This document shows, piece by piece, positions 20,906 to 27,849 of a stretch of 54,413 bases of DNA. The stretch's first letter is position 1; the number at the start of each line of letters is the position of its first letter. Below the pieces are notes generated by a model, which was not told where the DNA came from, did no database searches, and was given only the letters and a program-made list of their open reading frames with translations. The DNA comes from Oligoflexia bacterium (GTDB lineage Bacteria; Bdellovibrionota; UBA1018): the NCBI GenBank assembly GCA_903881565.1, contig CAIRTR010000121.1:1-54413 (forward strand). The letters are read 5' to 3'. The position numbers and the translations under genes were made by a program.

Positions 20906-22843
20906 TCAGCCTTTCAAAAAATTGAGTAAAAGAGCGATCCCTGAAGCGACCGCAAAAAATAAATACCATTGCACGTTTCCATTTTGGATCAACTGCAGGC
21001 TCTTGGCGGGAATCTCGACCCCGCTTCGCAATATCCCCGAAAGCCTCGCGAAGAATCTAAGATCCATAAGCGTGGCTGCTTGTGAACCCTTTTCAATCAC
21101 CCGAGTAAGCCCGTTCGGCAAAAGCCTGTCCCAAATCCTCTGGTCCACTATGCGATAAACCTGTTCACCGGCATACGAGATAAGTCGCAAAGCTCCCAAG
21201 AAAGCCCTATCAACTCCGTACCCTTCCTCTACGACCCCAAAAATTCGCGAAAATTTGTTAGAAAAAGAGACTAAAACTTCTTTTTTTCGGCCAAATCCCC
21301 AATAAGCGGCCAAAAAAGCTAAAAAGAACATCCCCCAGTATCCACCCAAAGCGATTAAGTCCGACTCGCTTCGCTGAGTATTGTTTTGAACCTGCGAAAA
21401 AACCTTTTTCAAGACCGATGGGACGAGTTGATCAGCCCGATCAAGGACAACACCCCCAAAGAGGCTTCCATCCCAGACAAAACTTAGAGAGAGAACCACA
21501 AGGAGGGCAGAGAAAATAACCTGCACAAGTGAAAGTTCCGTGACGGTCGTGTCACGATTGAGTTGAAAGAAATTTTTCCACCCCAGTAAGACCAAAAGGA
21601 AAATGGCAATGCTATAACAAACCACAACCGGCGCGCTTTCAAGACCGTGAATAAATCCATGAAAGCCGCCAATACTTGAGACGAAACCTAAAAGTCCCGT
21701 TCCCGCGGCACAAGCGAAAAACCGTGAAACCGTAAACCGAGCGCGCGTAGAGGCCTCGATTTTATCCTTTTTGTTCCCCGTTTTTTTTGCTTTCTCCTGG
21801 CGCCCTTGCTCTCCAATTAATAACGACAAGGAGAGCCCGCTTAGTCCAACGCCAATTCCCCAGACGAACCCCGCCTGCGCGCCGGCAAAGGCAAATAGTG
21901 CTGAAGCGAAAGCAAATCCTGCCGAAATCCAAACCGCAATTCCTTTAGTGCTTCGTGTTTGAAAGAGGCCTTCGCCGGTGGATAAAACCGCAGACAGAAG
22001 GCAGAGCCAGCCATAGGCCCACAAAATTCCGGAACCCTTAAGGCTTGCTTCAAGTCGAACCAGGAAAAATAATGCGGCCCAGCCGGGCAAAATCTGTGAA
22101 ATAAAGACACTGACCGCAAGAGGGACCTGCGCTTGGGAGAACCTCCGTGCCGAAAATGGGAAAGACTGAAATTGAAAAAAGAAACCCAGCAATAAGAGTG
22201 CCGCACCTAACGGTTCGAGGCTCCCGGATTGTTGGTTCAAGAGAAGTGAGGAATTTGATGAAGCGAGGATACAAGCGCCGAAAATTGAACAGAACAGGCC
22301 GCTGCTTCGCTCTAGAGCAAACCGAATCCCTAATGTGGCATCTTCATTGGATTTCCAAGTAGCCCCCAGGACTACTGTGCCGCCCAGAATAATGAGAAAC
22401 AGTCCGATAAAAACCATCCACGGTGTGAGTGCCGTAACACAAATAGAGAACCCTGCTATACTCATCAGAAAGGCGGGGACAATCCGCACCCAAACGATTG
22501 TTTTTGGCGCAAGGCTTAAGAAACCGCCTAAAAGTGCAGTCAATAAGAGTGCAAGTGCGAGCCCCACAAAGGTGAAGGCATCCACCCAAAGACCGACTGT
22601 TATGGCTCCGGCGACGTCGCGAGGGAGAACCCAGCCTCTCGCCCAAGAGACGGGGGCGAATGTGGGCTCCTGTCCTGCAGCAACATAAAAGACGACGCCT
22701 GAGAAAAAGGCTAAAACCAAGAAGAAGATCCAACGCGAATATTTCTGTAGTTTGTCTCCAAAAATGTAGAGCATCAAACCAAAGAGCGCGGTGAAGAAAA
22801 TACCTAGGCTGAGTATTTGAAGGTTATTGACGTCTTCCATCAT
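20906..22843 (-). CDS. NuoL-like subunit of the divergent complex I (NuoL2)
   Basis: A 645-residue membrane protein in the nuoL position, nearly the same length as the canonical NuoL (646). It is very divergent. The GWEGVGLCSY helix is not recognisable (Gly147 aligns with the glutamate), Gln224 falls at the K229 position (five residues before Pro), and the ALIHAA histidine is lost. The best conserved part is the C-terminal quarter (about 540-645), with the lateral-helix and last helix pattern. Identification rests on gene order, length and the C-terminus. The middle (about 355-375) has a Lys-rich loop. Confidence 0.8.
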   Translation of the reverse strand: MMEDVNNLQILSLGIFFTALFGLMLYIFGDKLQKYSRWIFFLVLAFFSGVVFYVAAGQEPTFAPVSWARGWVLPRDVAGAITVGLWVDAFTFVGLALALLLTALLGGFLSLAPKTIVWVRIVPAFLMSIAGFSICVTALTPWMVFIGLFLIILGGTVVLGATWKSNEDATLGIRFALERSSGLFCSIFGACILASSNSSLLLNQQSGSLEPLGAALLLLGFFFQFQSFPFSARRFSQAQVPLAVSVFISQILPGWAALFFLVRLEASLKGSGILWAYGWLCLLSAVLSTGEGLFQTRSTKGIAVWISAGFAFASALFAFAGAQAGFVWGIGVGLSGLSLSLLIGEQGRQEKAKKTGNKKDKIEASTRARFTVSRFFACAAGTGLLGFVSSIGGFHGFIHGLESAPVVVCYSIAIFLLVLLGWKNFFQLNRDTTVTELSLVQVIFSALLVVLSLSFVWDGSLFGGVVLDRADQLVPSVLKKVFSQVQNNTQRSESDLIALGGYWGMFFLAFLAAYWGFGRKKEVLVSFSNKFSRIFGVVEEGYGVDRAFLGALRLISYAGEQVYRIVDQRIWDRLLPNGLTRVIEKGSQAATLMDLRFFARLSGILRSGVEIPAKSLQLIQNGNVQWYLFFAVASGIALLLNFLKG

Positions 22844-23130
22844 TGTCTCAAGGTTCGGAGTTCAGACATTGAAATCCTTCTTCGTAAATAGAACATTCGA
22901 ATTGCAAGGGCAAACCCCAAAACCAGCTGGACGATCCCGCTCAGAAAAATCAAGACCCCTGAAACCTGACCTGAAACCTGTCGCCCAGAAATGAATCCAG
23001 CGAAGATCACAGCGGCAACCGCCCCTAAAAAAAGCAGCTGCGCACCAATAAGAACTCCCAACAGGGTTTTTCTAAAAATAATACAGGCTAGGCCTATACC
23101 CCCAATGAGGCCGGGCAAAATCAGAATCAT
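22840..23130 (-). CDS. NuoK-like subunit of the divergent complex I (NuoK2)
   Basis: A 96-residue, three-helix membrane protein of NuoK type. Both conserved membrane glutamates are replaced by glutamine. Gln31 (IGAQLLFLG) falls at E36, and Gln68 (GIVQLVLGFAL) falls at E72; the second match is anchored by the shared GQV eleven residues earlier and the glycine four residues later. Both changes keep size and polarity but remove the charge, which argues for selection rather than decay. It overlaps nuoL2 and nuoJ2 by 4 bp each. Confidence 0.92.
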   Translation of the reverse strand: MILILPGLIGGIGLACIIFRKTLLGVLIGAQLLFLGAVAAVIFAGFISGRQVSGQVSGVLIFLSGIVQLVLGFALAIRMFYLRRRISMSELRTLRQ

Positions 23131-23672
23131 ATCCCCTCCTTGTTACTTTTGGGGGCCTCGGGGCGTGCGATTACCCCACCCCCCACAATTACCAACAGGA
23201 GCATAAGGGCAAGGATTTGAAGACTCAAGAAGTGCTCTCTGACAAATACTTTTCCAAAGGTGGTGAGATCAACCCCATAGACCGCGCCGCCCCTCAAAAC
23301 CTCATCGATCTTTTCGGCGGCCCCGTTTACTCGACTCAAGGCCAACGCAAAAATGCCACAGAAAACTGCGCCTAGCCCAAAAGGTAAACTCTTCTCAATA
23401 ATACTTTGAGGAATCCTGCTTTCCCCAAGGGTGGGCGTCTGTTGTTGCTCGAACTCTCCAAACATGACCGAAAAAAAGATAAATGTAACAGCAACCAGCG
23501 TGCCGACAATCCACTGAGTTACGGCAAGAAACTCCATCCCAAGTCCCAAAAAGAGCCCTCCCATCCCCAGGTTACAGACCCAAAGAGACAGAATTGAGCG
23601 TTTAATATTAGACGAAAACGCCGAAAGAAGTGCCCCTGCAATAACTAGGAATGAAAAAAAGCCTAAAATCAA
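23127..23672 (-). CDS. NuoJ-like subunit of the divergent complex I (NuoJ2)
   Basis: A 181-residue membrane protein in the nuoJ position. The third-helix segment GMEFLAVTQWIVGTLVAVTF resembles the canonical pi-bulge helix but lacks its VYAGAIMV core. The start is a TTG that overlaps the nuoI2 stop (TTGA, 4 bp). No ATG fits better. Identity rests on the weak helix match, the size and the gene order. Confidence 0.82.
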   Translation of the reverse strand: MILGFFSFLVIAGALLSAFSSNIKRSILSLWVCNLGMGGLFLGLGMEFLAVTQWIVGTLVAVTFIFFSVMFGEFEQQQTPTLGESRIPQSIIEKSLPFGLGAVFCGIFALALSRVNGAAEKIDEVLRGGAVYGVDLTTFGKVFVREHFLSLQILALMLLLVIVGGGVIARPEAPKSNKEGI

Positions 23673-24202
23673 AAGCCCACCTCCTCATTTTCATGTGTTC
23701 GACGATTTGCAGCCCAACGAGCTTGCATTTCAGGGGTTACGCCTCCGCGCCCGAAGCTTGCCTTTAAATCATCAAGAACATAAACCGCGCCCTCATACTG
23801 TTTCGTATGCACTAAAGAACCTGGGATACACTCTTCGACGCACAGTCCACAAAAGATGCACTTTGAAAAGTCGATATCAAAAAGAGAAACCCAAATCTTA
23901 GCCGGATCAGATCCTGACTGCGTTTCGATGGCAATGCTTTTATTTGGACAAATTTTCTCACATTCTCGACAACCCGTGCATCGATCAATATCGTTAAACA
24001 AGAGACCCCGCGACCGTGAGGGTAGGTCATCAGCGGTACGCGAGGAAATTGGATCAGGATATTGCTCTGTGACCTCTTTGCGGTTTTCCCCAGCACTGAA
24101 AAGATAGGGAATCGCGGTGACACAGGACTCTAAAATCGAGCGAACAGATGAAAAAACATCTTTGAGATAGGAGAGAGTGGTTGAAAAAAGAGATCCACTC
24201 AT
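23669..24202 (-). CDS. NuoI-like 2x[4Fe-4S] subunit of the divergent complex I (NuoI2)
   Basis: A ferredoxin-like subunit, 177 residues from the ATG at 24202. I chose this start because it gives the 4-bp ATGA overlap with nuoH2 typical of this operon; an upstream in-frame start at 24226 exists. Both cluster motifs are complete: Cys75, 78, 81, 85 (CTGCRECEKICP) and Cys115, 118, 121, 125 (CIFCGLCVEECI). N6a and N6b can therefore be bound. Because NuoG is absent from this operon, the electron donor to these clusters is unknown. Confidence 0.94.
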   Translation of the reverse strand: MSGSLFSTTLSYLKDVFSSVRSILESCVTAIPYLFSAGENRKEVTEQYPDPISSRTADDLPSRSRGLLFNDIDRCTGCRECEKICPNKSIAIETQSGSDPAKIWVSLFDIDFSKCIFCGLCVEECIPGSLVHTKQYEGAVYVLDDLKASFGRGGVTPEMQARWAANRRTHENEEVGF

Positions 24203-25275
24203 ATCAAGAGCCCCCATCCCGCCCAAATTGCCGATCCTACGAGGGCCAATAATGCAAAGGGACTAAGCACCTTCCAAGCGAAGTCAGTCACTTGGTCAAC
24301 TCGGGTTCGTGGATTGACTCTTGAAACCCAAATAACAATCAACATCATAATAAACGTCTTTGAAAGAAGCAGGATAGACTCAAGGCTTTGTTTTAGTATT
24401 AAGGAGTCAGACAAGAGGTCATTTACCTGCTCTGGAAGCTGCCAGCCTCCCAAAAACAAGACACTCGCGACAAGACTCCAGAGAAAAGAGGCATAGAAAC
24501 GTCCCAACCTGAAAATCGCCCAGCGGCGCCCATAAAGATGCGCGGTCACACCCCCGTTCATATTAATGGGCAAAACCACGCCCTCCATCGGGGGCAGGCA
24601 CATCATTACTAAGCCACTGATCATGAAGACAATGAGAGCAAGAAATTGAAAGGGATTTGAAAAGGCCGCCCAATCCATCGGGGATGCACCTTGAGAATTC
24701 GCAAGATGACTCCAGCGAAAACCACCCGATCTAATTCCAGCGGTCAATAAAGATATGAGGGCTGGAAATGCACCTGAGAACGCTTGTCCCGCGACCTTAA
24801 TTGCTCCAAACCAACCTGGGACTGTGGGGCGGCTAAAGCCCAGCAACATCGTGCCTAACGCCAGAACCAGAGCGGACAAAAAAGGAATGAAGGCGCTTAA
24901 ATCGGTGTCGACCATCAGAAAAGAGGAGCCGAGCGGAATAACCGCGACACTTGAATAAAGGGCTGAAGAAAAAACGATGATCCACAACAAATCAGAGGTC
25001 GTTATTTTTTCTTGTGAGTCCTTCTGCATGAGTTTCAAAAAGTCCGCCAGCGGCTGAAAAAATCCGGAGGGCCCGGCCCTGTTGGGGCCAACTCGAGCCT
25101 GAAAATCAGCTCCCAGCTTCCGATCCACATAGGAAATAATCCACGCCCCGGGGACGATAAGAAAGAGATAGATGAAGAAAAGCGCAACGAAAGCAAGAAG
25201 ACCGTTCGGGTAATTGCCCTGTAATCCAAAAACCTTCTGTAACAGAATTGCCCAAGCGGGCCCCTGGCCACTCAC
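24199..25275 (-). CDS. NuoH-like subunit of the divergent complex I (NuoH2)
   Basis: A 358-residue membrane protein of NuoH type. The cytoplasmic loop RVGPNRAGPSGFFQPLADFLK, which contacts the peripheral arm, is intact, and the C-terminal RVDQVTDFAWKVLSPF matches the canonical end. The acidic E-channel elements are gone. The ISYEL segment reads AFSGAFPA, and the AETNR..FDLPE..ESE..YHLEY region reads CLPPMEGVVLPINMNGG and on. The start is GTG in a GTGA overlap with nuoD2. Docking to an arm looks preserved while ion and quinone chemistry looks lost. Confidence 0.93.
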   Translation of the reverse strand: MSGQGPAWAILLQKVFGLQGNYPNGLLAFVALFFIYLFLIVPGAWIISYVDRKLGADFQARVGPNRAGPSGFFQPLADFLKLMQKDSQEKITTSDLLWIIVFSSALYSSVAVIPLGSSFLMVDTDLSAFIPFLSALVLALGTMLLGFSRPTVPGWFGAIKVAGQAFSGAFPALISLLTAGIRSGGFRWSHLANSQGASPMDWAAFSNPFQFLALIVFMISGLVMMCLPPMEGVVLPINMNGGVTAHLYGRRWAIFRLGRFYASFLWSLVASVLFLGGWQLPEQVNDLLSDSLILKQSLESILLLSKTFIMMLIVIWVSRVNPRTRVDQVTDFAWKVLSPFALLALVGSAIWAGWGLLI

Positions 25276-26405
25276 CGGTCGGCCTCCGAAATTGAAAGAT
25301 CAAGGCTAGCCAGAACAACTGACAGATCTTCTAATTTAAGGCCCGTGATTAGTTCTGGGACTGCCTGAAGATGGAAACCACTTGGAGCACGAAACTGTAC
25401 ACGATGGGGAGCGGTCCCGCCGAGAGACATGAGGTGGCAACCTAAAAGCCCTCGAGAGCTTTCCACACGAACATAAGCCTCGCCCTCGGGAACGGCTTTG
25501 TCTTCTGTCGGAGTAAGATACTCTCCTAAGGGGAGTCCTTCGGTTACCTGTTTAAGGATTTCTATACTTTGAGAGACCTCGCGAAGGCGAATAAGAAAGC
25601 GCTCATGAGCATCACCAAGAGTTCCTCCTTCACCCCGTCCCAGCGGAACCTCAAAATCGAGAATTTCATATCCGCTGTACGGCCGGTCTTTACGAACATC
25701 CGCATTGATGCCGGAGGCGCGAGCGTTAGGACCTGTCATCCCATATTTTTTGATCAAAGCTGGGGAAAGAACGCCTACGTTTATTGTTCGCTTCAAGAAG
25801 GCGTGGTTAAAGGTGAATAAGTCATTATATTCTTTAAGTCGGACTCGAATGAGGTCACAAACATCCAAGACACGCTCAATAAAACCCTCAGTAACATCTG
25901 CCCGAACGCCCCCAATCCTAAGAAAGTTGAGAGAAAATCTCGCCCCGGTCAACAACTCAAAAAGATCGATAATTTTCTCTCGGTCCCTCAAAAGATAATG
26001 CAAAACCGTTTCGGCGCCCACCGCCCGAGCAATCCGAACCGCGTTCGCTAGATGACAAGATATTCTTGTTAATTCAGAGAGGATAATTCGAATCGCCTGC
26101 GCGCGCGGAGGGACAAGTGTGTTTGCGGCTTCCTCAACCGCCAGGCAATAGACAAGCTCTCCAAAGACCGCGGCCTCGGGATCAAGGCGATCTGCATAAG
26201 GAATAGCGGATTTCCAGGAATGAAGTTCAAAACACTTTTCCAAACCGCGATGCAAGAATCCAGTCTCAACCTCTCCTGAGATAATAACCTCACCATCCAG
26301 TTTGAGCGAAAGCCTTATTGGACCCGGAAGTGACAAATGGTAAGGTCCCACCTCCCAGTTGGTAACATCCGTTTTAAGCCGCTCACCAAAAAGAGAGAAA
26401 CTCAT
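25272..26405 (-). CDS. NuoD-like subunit of the divergent complex I (NuoD2)
   Basis: A 377-residue homologue of the 49-kDa subunit; signatures include GPNARASGINADVRKDRPY and ESSRGLLGCHL. The two residues that hold the quinone headgroup are both replaced by proline. Pro27 lies in GPYHLSLPG where the family has GPxHPxxHG, and Pro76 lies in ADRLDP where it has DRLDY. The 49-residue spacing is the same as in canonical NuoD. No CxxC pairs are present, so it is not a [NiFe] hydrogenase large subunit. It overlaps nuoC2 and nuoH2 by 4 bp each. Confidence 0.95.
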   Translation of the reverse strand: MSFSLFGERLKTDVTNWEVGPYHLSLPGPIRLSLKLDGEVIISGEVETGFLHRGLEKCFELHSWKSAIPYADRLDPEAAVFGELVYCLAVEEAANTLVPPRAQAIRIILSELTRISCHLANAVRIARAVGAETVLHYLLRDREKIIDLFELLTGARFSLNFLRIGGVRADVTEGFIERVLDVCDLIRVRLKEYNDLFTFNHAFLKRTINVGVLSPALIKKYGMTGPNARASGINADVRKDRPYSGYEILDFEVPLGRGEGGTLGDAHERFLIRLREVSQSIEILKQVTEGLPLGEYLTPTEDKAVPEGEAYVRVESSRGLLGCHLMSLGGTAPHRVQFRAPSGFHLQAVPELITGLKLEDLSVVLASLDLSISEADR

Positions 26406-26920
26406 AACCCGTCCCTTTGATGTTGAATTCCCGAGAAGGACTCAGGAAACTTATATTCTTTTCGAAATGGAAACCCCTGCCATCCGGGAGGCAAAAAGCT
26501 ATGCTTAATCTCTTTTTTGTCCGCCGGGGACAAACCTAAGTAGAAAATGATTCCGAAAAGCTCCGCACTCTCACGCTCTTGATGCTCAGCCATGGGCCAG
26601 ACTTCGCGAATAGACGGTGCTTTGGCGAGGCCTTCAGGGTTCGGTGGCACTATTGAGGCCCGAAGAATGAGCTCCATGCCCGTTTTTGGCGCGCGGAGAT
26701 AATAGCTCAGGAGAAATGCTGAATCGAGTTGGGCTACAAAAAAATTCTCTAAAACCGAAAATCCTAAATACGATTCATTTCGAAGAAGAAGAGCAACTTC
26801 ATTAATATGTTTCGCCTCAACCCAAACAGAGAGCACGCGCCCCTTTCCGAGCTGCGCAAGTTCCAAGATTTTTTCTGAAAGCGCTTCAGTTAATCTTTTT
26901 TTCAGTTCTATGATGTCCAC
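26402..26920 (-). CDS. NuoC-like subunit of the divergent complex I (NuoC2)
   Basis: A 172-residue peripheral subunit. The family end signature is recognisable though altered: WPMAEHQERESAELFGIIFY, then PPGWQGFPFRKEYKFPE. The start is a GTG at 26920 with AGGA about 8 bases upstream. It overlaps the end of nuoB2 by 35 bp, the longest overlap in this operon. It binds no cofactor in known complexes. Confidence 0.9.
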   Translation of the reverse strand: MDIIELKKRLTEALSEKILELAQLGKGRVLSVWVEAKHINEVALLLRNESYLGFSVLENFFVAQLDSAFLLSYYLRAPKTGMELILRASIVPPNPEGLAKAPSIREVWPMAEHQERESAELFGIIFYLGLSPADKKEIKHSFLPPGWQGFPFRKEYKFPESFSGIQHQRDGL

Positions 26921-27359
26921 GTATTTTTTCCTGAAGTGATAAAAGCCCGTTCATGATCGCTTCTGGCCGAGGTGGGCAACCTGGCACATAGACATCCACG
27001 GGTATTATTTTATTAATCCCGGGAACAACCGAATAGCTGATATCCGAACTAAAAGGCCCCCCACAATTCGCGCAAGATCCGATCGACATCACATATTTTG
27101 GCGCAAGCATTTGATCATAGAAAGCTCGTAAATAGGGCGCGGCTTTATAGGTGATCACTCCGTTGACTATTAAGAGATCGACTTGTCGAGGCTCGGATTG
27201 AGGGACGCAACCAAATCGTTCAAGATCATAACGGCACCCGACGGTGTGGAGCGGCTCATCAGCACAGCAACCCCCTCCCACGGAGATGTACCAAAATGAG
27301 CTATATCGAGCCCATCTCAATACCCGACCCAGCGTTGAATCGTAAATTGAGGACTCCAT
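26886..27359 (-). CDS. NuoB-like cluster N2 subunit of the divergent complex I (NuoB2)
   Basis: 157 residues from the ATG at 27359, which overlaps the nuoA2 stop by one base (TGATG). All four N2 ligands are kept: Cys31-Cys32 (GGGCCADE), Cys96 (GSCANCGG) and Cys128 (VPGCPPRPE). The usual CCGIEM is changed to CCADEP. There are three further cysteines at 42, 51 and 99. The PRQVDLLIVNG segment is typical. An N2-type cluster is expected, but its surroundings differ from the normal quinone-side environment. Confidence 0.95.
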   Translation of the reverse strand: MESSIYDSTLGRVLRWARYSSFWYISVGGGCCADEPLHTVGCRYDLERFGCVPQSEPRQVDLLIVNGVITYKAAPYLRAFYDQMLAPKYVMSIGSCANCGGPFSSDISYSVVPGINKIIPVDVYVPGCPPRPEAIMNGLLSLQEKIRGHHRTEKKIN

Positions 27360-27781
27360 CAAACCTCATCCTCATGCCGATGATAAGACCGCAACCAACT
27401 CAGGTCCCCTTTGCGTACCGCATACAGCAGGCCCACCCCTGAAAAAATCCCCAAAGAACATAAAGAGGCTATGGCGGCCAAAACATCCATTCGCTCGCTC
27501 TCTTTTTGAATGGCTCCGACGCAAGGAACAAATCCTAGTGTGAGGGAGACTAAGACAAGCGCAGCATTTGCAGAAAGATAGAAACGGACATTAATTCTTC
27601 GCCCCAGAACACTGCGAACAAGGGGTTGTTCTTGAATCTTTTTTTCTGGAACTTGATCCCTGCGAAATTTTCTCTTTTCAGGTAAGATAACAAAAGAAAA
27701 GATCATCAAAATTATGGGCAAACCAAGCGCTAACGCCGATGACAAAAGGATAACATAATATATTTCCCAACCGCTTGGCAT
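27359..27781 (-). CDS. NuoA-like subunit of the divergent complex I (NuoA2)
   Basis: A 140-residue, three-helix membrane protein in the nuoA position. The anchor RINVRFYL aligns with RISVRFYL of the canonical copy. After it, the acidic pair of [11 protein letters not shown] is replaced (Val79 and Leu81 in LVLVSLTLGFVPC), and the PFECG cysteine loop is absent. It is the first gene of the long minus-strand unit, 22 bp from a good promoter match. Confidence 0.85.
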   Translation of the reverse strand: MPSGWEIYYVILLSSALALGLPIILMIFSFVILPEKRKFRRDQVPEKKIQEQPLVRSVLGRRINVRFYLSANAALVLVSLTLGFVPCVGAIQKESERMDVLAAIASLCSLGIFSGVGLLYAVRKGDLSWLRSYHRHEDEV

Positions 27782-27802
27782 CTTAATGAGAACCTCGCGA
27801 AA

Positions 27803-27831
27803 AGATTACTGAAGTTGAAAAACCGTGTCAA
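27803..27831 (-). promoter_or_regulatory. Predicted sigma70-type promoter for the nuo units
   Basis: On the minus strand a perfect -35 box TTGACA (27826-27831) is followed by a 17-base spacer and TAATCT (27803-27808) as -10. The start point would be near 27796, about 15 bases before the nuoA2 ATG. It is the only strong promoter match I see ahead of the 27-kb minus-strand gene run. Confidence 0.55.
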
Positions 27832-27843
27832 GGAAAGTAGATT
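27815..27843 (+). promoter_or_regulatory. Possible divergent promoter for mfd
   Basis: TTGAAA (27815-27820), a 17-base spacer and TAGATT (27838-27843) match a sigma70 promoter moderately. It overlaps the opposite nuo promoter. The start point would fall at about the mfd ATG (27850), which would give a nearly leaderless transcript, so this is tentative. Confidence 0.3.
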
Positions 27844-27849
27844 CTAATT

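Noticed and set aside
25272-26405. NuoD2 as a membrane [NiFe] hydrogenase large subunit
   Set aside because: No N- or C-terminal CxxC pairs for a nickel-iron site. Other NuoD signatures are clear.
17888-27781. The divergent nuo set as pseudogenes
   Set aside because: All eleven frames are open and of normal length, with 1-4 bp start/stop overlaps and full iron-sulfur ligands. Decay would break some of these.
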